Origin: Actinomycetota bacterium
Lineage (GTDB): Bacteria; Actinomycetota; Actinomycetes; Streptosporangiales; Streptosporangiaceae
Direction of reading: 5' to 3'
Length of the DNA stretch: 12,998 nucleotides
Assembly (NCBI GenBank): GCA_003140115.1
Contig: PLIQ01000066.1
Coordinates: 1 to 12,998 of the forward strand
A model generated the notes under the pieces. That model was not told the origin of the DNA, ran no database searches, and saw only the letters and a program-made list of their open reading frames with translations. Shown one piece after another: positions 5,487 to 12,273 of this stretch (its first letter is position 1; every line of letters begins with the position of its first letter). A program made the position numbers and the translations under genes.

Positions 5487-6385
5487 AGCCGACCCGCCTG
5501 CTCCGTTGGTATCCCCGGACGTGGCGGGAACGATACGGCGAGGAACTGCTGGCGCTGATCCAGGACACCCTGGACGAGGGACGGCCGACCTGGCGGCTGC
5601 GGCTCGGCGTGATCTGGGGCGGCCTGGGCGAACGAGTCCACCAGGCGGTGCGCGCTGGAAAGGCGGCGGCCAAGGGCGCGTCCAGCGGATGGCTGACCGC
5701 CGTGATAGCTGGGTCGACCCTCGCCAACCTGCCCTGGAACCTCAAAGCACCGCTGCCCCCAGCGAGGGCGTGGCAGAAGACGGCGGCCTTCGATGCGCTG
5801 GTCGGTGCCTTCGCCGTCACGGGTGTCGTCGTGCTGGCCAGCGGGCTAGTGGCCGCCCCGGCGTTCATCGCCTTCCTGCGGGAGGGAGGGTGGCCGAAGA
5901 TCCGGCGCCGGGTCGCGTGGGCGGCGGGAGCCACGGTGGCTGCCGGAGCCGGGCTGGCCGGGCTCTTCCTCGGACAGCGCTCCATGAGCTCAGCCGAGTT
6001 GAGCCACTCGGGGACCTACGGCGCCGGCGTGGTCGCGACCACGGTGGCGATCGTGGCCGCGTCCGGGTTGTGGGCCTCCGCCGCCACCGCCACGGCGAAG
6101 CACCTCAAGCTCGCCACCCGAGCCCGGGCCGCGCAGCCGCTGCTGGGCGCGGTGACCCTGACCGCGGCGCTCGCGATCGTGCCCGCGAACCTCATCTGGC
6201 TCGCGGCCACCGAGTCCTCGCTGCCGTGGCTCGTGGTAGGCGTGGCTAATCTGGTCGTGCTGGGCTTCGTTTCGCCGAGGATGATCGGGCGGGCCGTGCG
6301 CCTGGGCCGACGCCTGCGGGCCGCCAGCGGAAGGATGACAGTCAACCCGTCCGCTCAGCGGACACATGGCCGACACCGGTTCTGA
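5483..6385 (+). CDS. Six-helix membrane protein co-translated with PadR
   Basis: The protein has 300 residues. Its N-terminal cytoplasmic segment, RLLRWYPRTWRERYGEELLALIQD (5-28), is a motif common in actinobacterial membrane proteins that follow PadR genes. Hydrophobic segments lie at about 71-86, 104-130, 145-163, 181-203, 221-241 and 246-263, with a basic C-terminal tail (RRLRAASGR). No catalytic or ATP-binding motif is visible, so no function can be assigned; a membrane sensor or a transport/stress-response partner of the regulator is possible. The ATG at 5483 overlaps the PadR stop by 4 bases, so it depends on translational coupling. The 3' end contains the palindrome GTCCGCTCAGCGGAC (6349-6363). 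Confidence 0.8.
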   Translation: MKPTRLLRWYPRTWRERYGEELLALIQDTLDEGRPTWRLRLGVIWGGLGERVHQAVRAGKAAAKGASSGWLTAVIAGSTLANLPWNLKAPLPPARAWQKTAAFDALVGAFAVTGVVVLASGLVAAPAFIAFLREGGWPKIRRRVAWAAGATVAAGAGLAGLFLGQRSMSSAELSHSGTYGAGVVATTVAIVAASGLWASAATATAKHLKLATRARAAQPLLGAVTLTAALAIVPANLIWLAATESSLPWLVVGVANLVVLGFVSPRMIGRAVRLGRRLRAASGRMTVNPSAQRTHGRHRF

Positions 6386-6642
6386 CGAGCTGGGGGCGGC
6401 CCAGTCGGCGCTGGTCGCGCCGGCGGTCTACGGCAGCAGTGGCAGGTACTCCCCATCAGCACGCGGACACAACGGCTGTGTCCACGGAGCGTTCGGGCTG
6501 GTCGATCTTGGGGTGACCCACTATTGACAGCCGCTGGAAGCAGGCGCAAGGCTTCCGATCAGGCCGCTGGCGACTAGGTCACGGACACTCGTCCACCAGC
6601 GGCCCTGCGACTGCCCTTTCAGCGCCGATAGTGGAGGTTCCT
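6386..6642. promoter_or_regulatory. 257-bp leader of the amidohydrolase gene with several inverted repeats
   Basis: I see no gene here. It holds GGACACA-N5-TGTGTCC (6465-6483), a 7-bp hairpin that could terminate the upstream operon or act as an operator; TTGACA (6524-6529), a perfect -35 without an obvious -10; GGAAGC-N9-GCTTCC (6536-6556) immediately downstream of it; and GGAC-N4-GTCC (6583-6594). GCGGACACA occurs twice in the neighbourhood (6358 and 6463). The amidohydrolase promoter is probably here. Confidence 0.45.
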
Positions 6643-8094
6643 ATGACGACGGCAGCGGACCTGATAGCGGGACGGCCGCTGGTTTTCCGCAACGCGACGG
6701 TGCTCACCATGGACGACGGGCACAGGGTGCTGGCCAACGCGGACGTGCTCGTCACCGGGGAGCTGATCGCGGCGGTCGGCACGAACCTGGCCGTGCCCGA
6801 CGGCGCCGCGGAGATCGACGCGACCGGCGGCATCGTCATGCCCGGCATGATCGACACCCACCGGCACATGTGGCAGACGGCCATGCGGGCCTACGGGGCC
6901 GACTGGACCCTCACTCAGTACTTCGTCTGGTACTACCTGAACTGGGGCAAAAAGTTCCGGCCGCAGGACGTCTACGCCGGGAACCTGCTGTCGGCCATCG
7001 AGTCGATCGACGCTGGCGTGACGACCACGGTGGACTGGTCGCACGGGCTGCAGACGACCGACCACGCCGACGCCGCCACCGACGCCCTGGAGGAGGCGCG
7101 CGGGCGGTTCGTGCTGGCCTACGGGAACATCCAGCAGGGCTCGTGGGAGTGGAGCACCACGCCGGAGTTCCGGGACTTCTACGTCCGACGCTTCGACGGC
7201 AAGGGCGACATGGCGGGGTTCGCGATCGCCTTCGACATCCCCGGCGACGACCCGGCGTTCCCGGAGAAGGCCACGTTCGAGGTGGCCCGGGAGATGGGCG
7301 TGCCGGTGACCACGCACGCCGGGGTATTCGGCATCACCCTCGACGCGGGCGTCCGCCACATGTACGAGAACGGCTTCTGCACCCCGGATACGGTCTACGT
7401 GCACTCCGCGTCCTTGTCCCCCGACTCCTACCACATCATCGCCGCCACCGGCGGCTCGGTGTCGGTCTCGACCGAGAGCGAGTGCAGCGCGGGCCAGGGC
7501 TACCCGCCCACCTGGAAGCTCCGCAAGTACGGCATCCCGGTATCGCTGTCCCAGGACACCAGCGTCTGGTGGAGCGGCGACATCTTCTCCGCCATGCGGG
7601 CCACACTCAGCGCGGACCGGGTCATGGATCACTTCGAGAATCACAACGAGGGCAAGGCCGTGACCAACCACCACCTGCGGGCCGAGCAGGTCGTCGACTG
7701 GGCCACCCGCGGCGGGGCGAAGGCCATCGGCCTGGACTCGGTCGTCGGCAGCGTCGAGGAGGGCAAGAAGGCCGACCTGGTGCTGATCAAGAACGACGAC
7801 TCACCGGTCAGCTTCCCGATCCTGAACCCCTACGGCCACGTGGTCTTCCAGGCCCAGCGCGGCGACGTGCACACCGTGGTGGTCAACGGGCAGGTGGTCA
7901 AGTTCGACCACAAGCTGGTCGGCGTGGACCTGGCCAAGGCGCGGCGGGCGATCGACGAGACCACCGAGTACCTGCGCAGTGAACTCGGCGAGCAGGCCTG
8001 GGCCGAGGGCATGAACCCGGAGGTCCCCGAGCACGAGACCCTGGCCAACCCGTACACCTACACCGGCGCGGCCGTGTGGAAGGAAGACGAGTAA
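6643..8094 (+). CDS. Amidohydrolase-superfamily metal-dependent hydrolase (ATZ/TRZ-like)
   Basis: The protein has 483 residues, the usual length for cytosine-deaminase/ATZ-TRZ-type amidohydrolases. An N-terminal beta-sandwich (VFRNATVLTMDDG, 14-26) leads to the metal motif PGMIDTHRH (67-75) with H73 and H75. Further likely metal ligands are H225 (TTHAGVFG), H254 (VYVHSASLS) and D305 (SLSQDTS). The beta-sandwich closes with GSVEEGKKADLVLI (369-382) and VVVNGQVV (412-419). The usual strand-5 glutamate after the histidine is absent (HAGVF); STESECSAGQGYPP (276-289) instead resembles the ESE/ETE-containing subgroup I recall among proteobacterial and actinobacterial homologues. It would hydrolyse a C-N or C-Cl type bond in the cytoplasm; the substrate is unknown. 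ATG 6643 has GGAGG at 6633-6637, 5 bases away, which decides it over GTG 6631. It is monocistronic, ending 13 bases from the convergent permease. Confidence 0.88.
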   Translation: MTTAADLIAGRPLVFRNATVLTMDDGHRVLANADVLVTGELIAAVGTNLAVPDGAAEIDATGGIVMPGMIDTHRHMWQTAMRAYGADWTLTQYFVWYYLNWGKKFRPQDVYAGNLLSAIESIDAGVTTTVDWSHGLQTTDHADAATDALEEARGRFVLAYGNIQQGSWEWSTTPEFRDFYVRRFDGKGDMAGFAIAFDIPGDDPAFPEKATFEVAREMGVPVTTHAGVFGITLDAGVRHMYENGFCTPDTVYVHSASLSPDSYHIIAATGGSVSVSTESECSAGQGYPPTWKLRKYGIPVSLSQDTSVWWSGDIFSAMRATLSADRVMDHFENHNEGKAVTNHHLRAEQVVDWATRGGAKAIGLDSVVGSVEEGKKADLVLIKNDDSPVSFPILNPYGHVVFQAQRGDVHTVVVNGQVVKFDHKLVGVDLAKARRAIDETTEYLRSELGEQAWAEGMNPEVPEHETLANPYTYTGAAVWKEDE

Positions 8095-8107
8095 CAGCCT
8101 GTCAGGA

Positions 8108-10009
8108 TCACGCGGTTTCGGCTTGCAGGACCTCGGCGGCCGGGCGGCGGGTGCCGAGTAGGGCCGGGATGCTGGCCAGGGCGGCCACCGCCGCCAGGGT
8201 GAGGAGTACGGCGGCGGCCAGCCACCAGACGGGCGGAATGGTCATCATCCCGTGGTCGGCGGCCTTGAACAGCCCGATGCCCAGCGGGATGCCCAGCAGG
8301 GTACCCGGCACCGCGGGCAGCACCTGGGCCCACGCCACCCCGGCGCTGACCTGACGCGGGGACGCGCCGAGCGCGCGGGCCAGGGCCGCGGACCGCCGGA
8401 AGTCCAGCACCGTGGCCCAGGCGGTGCAAACCGCGTTGAGCACGGCCAGGGCGACCAGCACGATCGTGAGCACGAGCAGCATCTGCGTGTCCCGGGTGAC
8501 CACCGGGTCACCGACTTGGCCTGCGGCCGGTCCGAGGTCGTGGTCGACGGTGGCGCGGAAGGTGAGCAGGGCGACGATCCCGGCGGAAGTGACCGCGATG
8601 CTGGCCGCGCCGAGCACGGCGCGGCGCAGCCGGCCGGCGGCCATTCGGATCCCCAGCAGCAGCGGCACCGGCAGCCGGGCGGACAGCGCGATCAAGGCGG
8701 CGCGGCGGCGCGGCGGCCGCGGCGTGTCGGCCAGCGCGCTGACCGTACTGCTGCGCGCGGCCTTGATAGCGGGCACGAGCGTCGAGGCCAGCGCGACCGC
8801 CAGCGCCAGGGCGACGGTCAAGCCGATCGTGGCGAGAGTGATCGAGGGCGGGCCCGCGGTGCCGATCAGCCCGGCACCGGGGTTGGTGATCAACGGGGCG
8901 GCCGCCCAGCCGATGACCAGCCCGGCCGTCGCCGCCACCAGGGCGAGCGCCAGGTTCTCGGCCACCAGCACGGCGGCCACCAAGCCCGGCGTGCTGCCTA
9001 CCGCCTTGAGCAGGCCGACCCGCCGGGTGCGCTCGGCCATCCGGCCCCCGGCCAGGACCGCGACGCTGGCCACCGCCAGCAGCACGGCGAGCAGCGAACC
9101 GGCCTTGAGCACGGACTGTTCGTCTTGCACCAGCTCGCCCGCCGCGGAACTGATGGCCTGCCAGGAGTTGACGCTATCGATGCCCGCGCTTGTCGGGGCG
9201 CCAACGCCGCCGGGCGCAAAGATCTGGTTGACCAGTGCCGGTGCCGTAGCCGGGTTCTTGAGCTTCAGGTTCAGGACGTAGCTCAGGGGTGCCTGCGGCG
9301 AGGCCATGGCGCGGGCGTCCGCCTCGGTGACCCAGGCCAGGCCGACGTTGAGGGTCGAGACGTTGCTGCTGGACGGGGCGGTCTGGGGCCCGGTGAACAT
9401 GCAGTTCGTGAGAGAGCAGTTCGGGTACGGCGCGGCCGCGGCGGTGACCGCGATCCCGGCAACGGTGAACGGCCGACCGTCAAGGGTGACCTGATCGCCG
9501 ACCCCGACGCTGAGCGCCTCGGCGAAGGTCCGCTCGATCACTACCCCGCCGGGACGCACCCAGCTGCCGGACGTCAGCTTCGGCTGGTCGACCGCGGCCG
9601 GCGTCTGCTCGCGCCCCTCCGCTTGCACCGGGACGGTCAGGCCGTGGGTCTGCAAGACCACCGAGGCGACCGGGTAGGGCCCGGAGTACGCGGTGACGCC
9701 GCTGAGGTGGGTCAGGGCGCTGGTGTCGGCCCGAAGCTGTGCGGCGCTGACCGGGGGCGGCCCCTGGGTGGGATTGAGGTTCACGCCGAACGTGGGACCG
9801 AGGTTCACGCCGTACCCGACCACCAGGTCGGGCCCGTTGGTCGCGGCCCGGGTCTGCTGGTAGGGGTGATTGGTGACGCCGCTCAGGGCCAGGCCCAGGA
9901 CGAGCGTGGTGGTGGCGGCGGTAATGGCGAGCAGCAGCAGGACGGCCTGGGCCTGGTGGCGGCGGATGTCGCGGGCGGCCAGTCGGGCGACGAGCACGAT
10001 CTTGCCCAT
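8108..10009 (-). CDS. ABC transporter permease, FtsX/MacB type with two FtsX domains
   Basis: The protein has 633 residues. A first membrane helix (about 21-43) is followed by an extracytoplasmic MacB_PCD-like domain (about 50-295). The first FtsX block (about 303-415) contains the characteristic RTRRVGLLKAVGSTPGLV (328-345), and the second (about 510-618) contains RRSAALARALGASPRQV (538-554). Further helices lie near 470-485. Such proteins move or extrude substrates by a mechanical stroke driven by a partner ATPase, commonly for antibiotic or peptide resistance and envelope stress. It is shorter than many two-FtsX actinobacterial permeases (about 800 residues). C198 and C203 in the external domain could form a disulfide. 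A tandem GVNLGPTFGVNLNP occurs at 68-81. ATG 10009 has GGAGGG 7 bases upstream and lies 3 bases after the ATPase stop, so it belongs to the same operon. Confidence 0.9.
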   Translation of the reverse strand: MGKIVLVARLAARDIRRHQAQAVLLLLAITAATTTLVLGLALSGVTNHPYQQTRAATNGPDLVVGYGVNLGPTFGVNLNPTQGPPPVSAAQLRADTSALTHLSGVTAYSGPYPVASVVLQTHGLTVPVQAEGREQTPAAVDQPKLTSGSWVRPGGVVIERTFAEALSVGVGDQVTLDGRPFTVAGIAVTAAAAPYPNCSLTNCMFTGPQTAPSSSNVSTLNVGLAWVTEADARAMASPQAPLSYVLNLKLKNPATAPALVNQIFAPGGVGAPTSAGIDSVNSWQAISSAAGELVQDEQSVLKAGSLLAVLLAVASVAVLAGGRMAERTRRVGLLKAVGSTPGLVAAVLVAENLALALVAATAGLVIGWAAAPLITNPGAGLIGTAGPPSITLATIGLTVALALAVALASTLVPAIKAARSSTVSALADTPRPPRRRAALIALSARLPVPLLLGIRMAAGRLRRAVLGAASIAVTSAGIVALLTFRATVDHDLGPAAGQVGDPVVTRDTQMLLVLTIVLVALAVLNAVCTAWATVLDFRRSAALARALGASPRQVSAGVAWAQVLPAVPGTLLGIPLGIGLFKAADHGMMTIPPVWWLAAAVLLTLAAVAALASIPALLGTRRPAAEVLQAETA

Positions 10010-10012
10010 GGC

Positions 10013-10762
10013 TCAGCCCTCCAGCCCGGCGAGGGAACCCAAGCGGCCGCTGGTGCCGCCCTGCAGCATGGTCTGATCGGTGAACGCCCCGTCGCGCATG
10101 GAGATCATCCGGTCGGCGGTGGCCGCGACCCGGGGGTCGTGGGTGACGATGACCAGCGTCTGCCCGGCGGTGTGCAACTGGTCGAACAACCGCAGAACCT
10201 CCACGGTCGCGGCGCTGTCCAGGTTCCCGGTCGGCTCGTCGGCCAGCACCACCAGCGGGTCGGCGACCAGGGCGCGGGCGACGGCGACCCGCTGCCGCTG
10301 GCCGCCGGACAGCTGGGTGGGCAGGAACTTGGCCCGGTCGGCCAGCCCGACCTGCTCCAGCAGGTCCAGGGCCCGCTTGCGGGCCGCGCGCGGGGAGCGG
10401 CTGGCCAGCAGCGCGGGCAACTCCACGTTCTCCACCGCGGTCAGCTCGTCCATCAGTTGGAAGGCCTGGAACACGAACCCGATCGCGTCGCGGCGCAGCC
10501 GGGCCAGCGCCCGTTCGGACATCTGGGTCAGGTCCTGGCCGTCCAGCCAGATCTCCCCGCCCGAGGCCCGGTCCAGCCCGCCGAGCAGGTACAGCAGGGT
10601 GGACTTGCCGCAGCCGGACGGCCCCATGATCGCGACCGTCTCGCCCTGGGCGACCTCTAGGTCTACCCCGTCAACCGCGCGGACCAGGCCGGCCTCGCGG
10701 CCGTACTCCTTGCGCAGCCCTCGGGTGCGCAGGACGTAGGCGCCAGCGTCGATGGTGTTCAT
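10013..10762 (-). CDS. ABC transporter ATP-binding protein (LolD/MacB-type)
   Basis: The protein has 249 residues and all nucleotide-binding elements: Walker A GPSGCGKST (47-55), Q-loop FVFQAF with Q99, signature LSGGQ (151-155), Walker B VVLADEP (171-177) with the catalytic E176, D-loop GNLD (179-182) and switch His in VTHD (H208). The family marker of lipoprotein/MacB-type ATPases, ADEPTGNLD, is intact. It should hydrolyse ATP in the cytoplasm to drive the downstream FtsX-type permease. The C-terminal 20 or so residues (LQGGTSGRLGSLAGLEG) are a low-complexity tail. ATG 10762 overlaps the PadR stop by 4 bases (ATGA), so the regulator, ATPase and permease are translationally linked. Confidence 0.95.
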   Translation of the reverse strand: MNTIDAGAYVLRTRGLRKEYGREAGLVRAVDGVDLEVAQGETVAIMGPSGCGKSTLLYLLGGLDRASGGEIWLDGQDLTQMSERALARLRRDAIGFVFQAFQLMDELTAVENVELPALLASRSPRAARKRALDLLEQVGLADRAKFLPTQLSGGQRQRVAVARALVADPLVVLADEPTGNLDSAATVEVLRLFDQLHTAGQTLVIVTHDPRVAATADRMISMRDGAFTDQTMLQGGTSGRLGSLAGLEG

Positions 10763-11292
10763 GACTCATGCTTCTCCTTCTGGTGAGTCCAGTTCTGTTC
10801 GCATGCTTCTAGCCAGTGCAGGTCGGCCTGCAGGCGCAGGACGATGCCCTCCAGGAGCAGCGCGGCCGGGGAGCGGTCCGGCTCGGCCATGGCCGCGCGC
10901 TGCGCGTCGCGGAGCCGGCGCAGCAGTTCGCGACGCTGGGTGTCGATGATCGTGACCGGGTCGGCCAGGCCGGCCGCCGCGGCCGCGATCAGCTTGAGGT
11001 GGAACTCGGCCAGGTCGGGCTTGGGCCAGCTCACCTCGGCCAGCCATTCGGTGACGCGCTGCTGCCCGGCGGCCGTCAGCCCGTAGACCTTACGGTCCGG
11101 CCGGTCGGGCAGGCCGGGCTCCTGCTCGGCGGTGACCAGGCCGGCCTTTTCCAGCCGGGTCAGGGTGACGTAGATCTGCCCGTCGTTCATGCCCTCGCCG
11201 ACCGGGCCCAGGGCCTCCCGCAGCCGGGCCCGGAGCTGGTATCCGTGAGCTGGCTCTTTGGCCAGCATCGCCAGCACTGCACCCTGTTGCAT
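10759..11292 (-). CDS. PadR-family transcriptional regulator with C-terminal dimerisation domain
   Basis: The protein has 177 residues. The N-terminal PadR winged helix (1-85) shows AVLAMLAKEPAHGYQLRARLREAL (5-28), the recognition helix region NDGQIYVTLTRLEKAGLVTAE (36-56), and the wing PDRKVYGLTAAG (64-75). The C-terminal Vir_act_alpha_C-type helical domain (about 92-170) ends LQADLHWLEACEQNW. It is the usual repressor of the following ABC transporter genes, released by the toxic compound the transporter handles; the ligand here is unknown. ATG 11292 has GGGAGG at 11303-11298, 5 bases away. It heads a three-gene operon, and the inverted repeat on its promoter suggests it represses itself and the transporter. 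Confidence 0.93.
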   Translation of the reverse strand: MQQGAVLAMLAKEPAHGYQLRARLREALGPVGEGMNDGQIYVTLTRLEKAGLVTAEQEPGLPDRPDRKVYGLTAAGQQRVTEWLAEVSWPKPDLAEFHLKLIAAAAAGLADPVTIIDTQRRELLRRLRDAQRAAMAEPDRSPAALLLEGIVLRLQADLHWLEACEQNWTHQKEKHES

Positions 11293-11303
11293 GCACGCCT
11301 CCC

Positions 11304-11333
11304 TAACGGTTATCCCCTAATAGATAACCGTTA
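11304..11333. promoter_or_regulatory. Exact 11-bp inverted repeat operator of the PadR-ABC operon
   Basis: TAACGGTTATC (11304-11314) and GATAACCGTTA (11323-11333) are exact complements separated by 8 bp. A further GTTATC half (11330-11335) overlaps one arm. The repeat covers the -10 and start region of the promoter at 11321-11349 and lies 12 bp before the PadR ATG. Its place and symmetry make it the probable PadR binding site. Confidence 0.7.
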
Positions 11334-11349
11334 TCCTCCGGGATGTCAA
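11321..11349 (-). promoter_or_regulatory. Promoter of the PadR-ATPase-permease operon
   Basis: On the minus strand TTGACA (11349-11344) is a perfect -35. It is followed after 17 bp by TATCTA (11326-11321), a moderate -10. Transcription would begin near 11314, leaving about 20 bases of leader containing the GGGAGG ribosome site. The -10 lies inside the inverted repeat, as expected for a repressed promoter. Confidence 0.55.
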
Positions 11350-11375
11350 GCCCGGCCGAGGCCGCTGACCCGGGG

Positions 11376-12137
11376 TTAAGGTGCGTCGCCGCGGTAGACC
11401 TGGAACGGGGCGAAGCTCTGGCTGACCGGCATGAGCTCGATGACGTTGACGTTCACGTGCGGGGGCTGGCTGGTCGCCCACTCGATCGCGGCGGCGATGT
11501 CGTCGGCGGTCAGCGGCTGGGTTCCGGCGTAGACGGCGCCGGCCCGCCCGCGGTCGCCGCCGAAGCGCACCTGCGAGAACTCGGTGCCGCCGGACAGCCC
11601 GGGTTCGACGCTGGTCACCCTGATTCCGGTGCCGTGCAGGTCGGAGCGCAGGTTAAGGCTGAACTGGTGCACGAACGCCTTGGTCGCGCCGTAGACGTTG
11701 CCGCCCGGGTAGGGGTAGGTGCCAGCGATCGAGCCGAGGTTGACCACGTGCCCGCGGCCGCGCGCGACCATCTGCGGCAAGAACGCGCGGGTCACGTAGA
11801 CCAGGCCGGTGCAGTTGGTCTCGATCATCTGCTCCCACTGGTCGACGTCGGCCTCCTGGGCGGGCTCCAGCCCGAGGGCCAGGCCCGCGTTGTTGACCAG
11901 GATGTCGACCTCGGCGAAGTCCGGCGGGAGTTCGGCCGGGAGTCGCTCGACGCTGGCGCGGTCGCGCACGTCGAGGGTCACCGGGAGGACGATCTCGGGG
12001 CCGAGTTCTTTGGCCAGCTCGGTGAGGCGCTCGGTCCGCCGCGCCGCGGCGATGACCCGGTCCCCGAGGGCCGCGAACCGGCGGGCGGCCGCGGTCCCGA
12101 AGCCGGAGCTCGCGCCGGTAATGAGTACAGTTCGCAC
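11376..12137 (-). CDS. Short-chain dehydrogenase/reductase, YdfG-like
   Basis: The protein has 253 residues, the classical SDR length. The nucleotide motif TGASSGFG (7-14), NNAG (82-85), N108, S136 in NLGSIAG, and the catalytic YxxxK (Y149, K153) are all present. AARRTERL (31-38), with two arginines after strand 2, suggests NADP preference. The C-terminal NVIELMPVSQSFAPFQVYR (231-249) closely resembles the end of E. coli YdfG, an NADP-dependent 3-hydroxy acid (L-allo-threonine/serine) dehydrogenase, so a related hydroxy-acid or aldehyde oxidoreduction is likely. I chose GTG 12137 because it opens just before the first strand (VRTVLITG) and a -10 TAGGGT lies exactly 7 bases upstream; a longer frame to 12302 adds unconserved sequence. 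It is separated from the downstream PadR operon by 83 bp containing that operon's own promoter. Confidence 0.9.
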   Translation of the reverse strand: MRTVLITGASSGFGTAAARRFAALGDRVIAAARRTERLTELAKELGPEIVLPVTLDVRDRASVERLPAELPPDFAEVDILVNNAGLALGLEPAQEADVDQWEQMIETNCTGLVYVTRAFLPQMVARGRGHVVNLGSIAGTYPYPGGNVYGATKAFVHQFSLNLRSDLHGTGIRVTSVEPGLSGGTEFSQVRFGGDRGRAGAVYAGTQPLTADDIAAAIEWATSQPPHVNVNVIELMPVSQSFAPFQVYRGDAP

Positions 12138-12144
12138 GGCATTG

Positions 12145-12150
12145 ACCCTA
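12145..12150 (-). promoter_or_regulatory. -10 element for a leaderless SDR transcript
   Basis: TAGGGT on the minus strand (12150-12145) fits TANNNT and is followed by 7 bases and then the GTG at 12137, so transcription would start at or beside the start codon. No Shine-Dalgarno is present, which agrees with a leaderless message, a frequent arrangement in actinobacteria. I see no good -35. Confidence 0.5.
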
Positions 12151-12273
12151 GCGAATTGGCTGAGGCGGCAGCGTAGAGCGGGCCGAATTTGGCCGCGAGA
12201 AGCACGCATGAGGCCCGGGACGAGGATCACGGGCCGTTCGGCATAAATGATTTTGATTTTTCGTTGGCCAGCT

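Noticed and set aside
4862..5641. Minus-strand open frame of about 260 codons across the PadR gene and lectin copy B
   Set aside because: It crosses a clear promoter region and two real genes on different frames, and reads as low-complexity sequence with no family resemblance.
6349..6363. GTCCGCTCAGCGGAC palindrome as a terminator
   Set aside because: The one-base centre leaves no proper loop, it lies inside the coding end of the membrane-protein gene, and no T tract follows. It is kept only as a possible binding site.
6619..7674. Minus-strand open frame of about 350 codons opposite the amidohydrolase
   Set aside because: It is a shadow of the well-supported amidohydrolase; the translation is Val/Arg/His-rich without motifs.
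8252..10660. Very long open frame (over 800 codons) on the plus strand opposite the permease and ATPase genes
   Set aside because: It is antisense to two genes with complete family motifs, its translation is rich in G, R, Q and D without domains, and such frames arise routinely from high third-position GC.
10759..12137. SDR gene as first member of the PadR-ABC operon
   Set aside because: The 83 bp between them contain a full promoter and operator for the PadR operon, so co-transcription is not needed; read-through remains possible.
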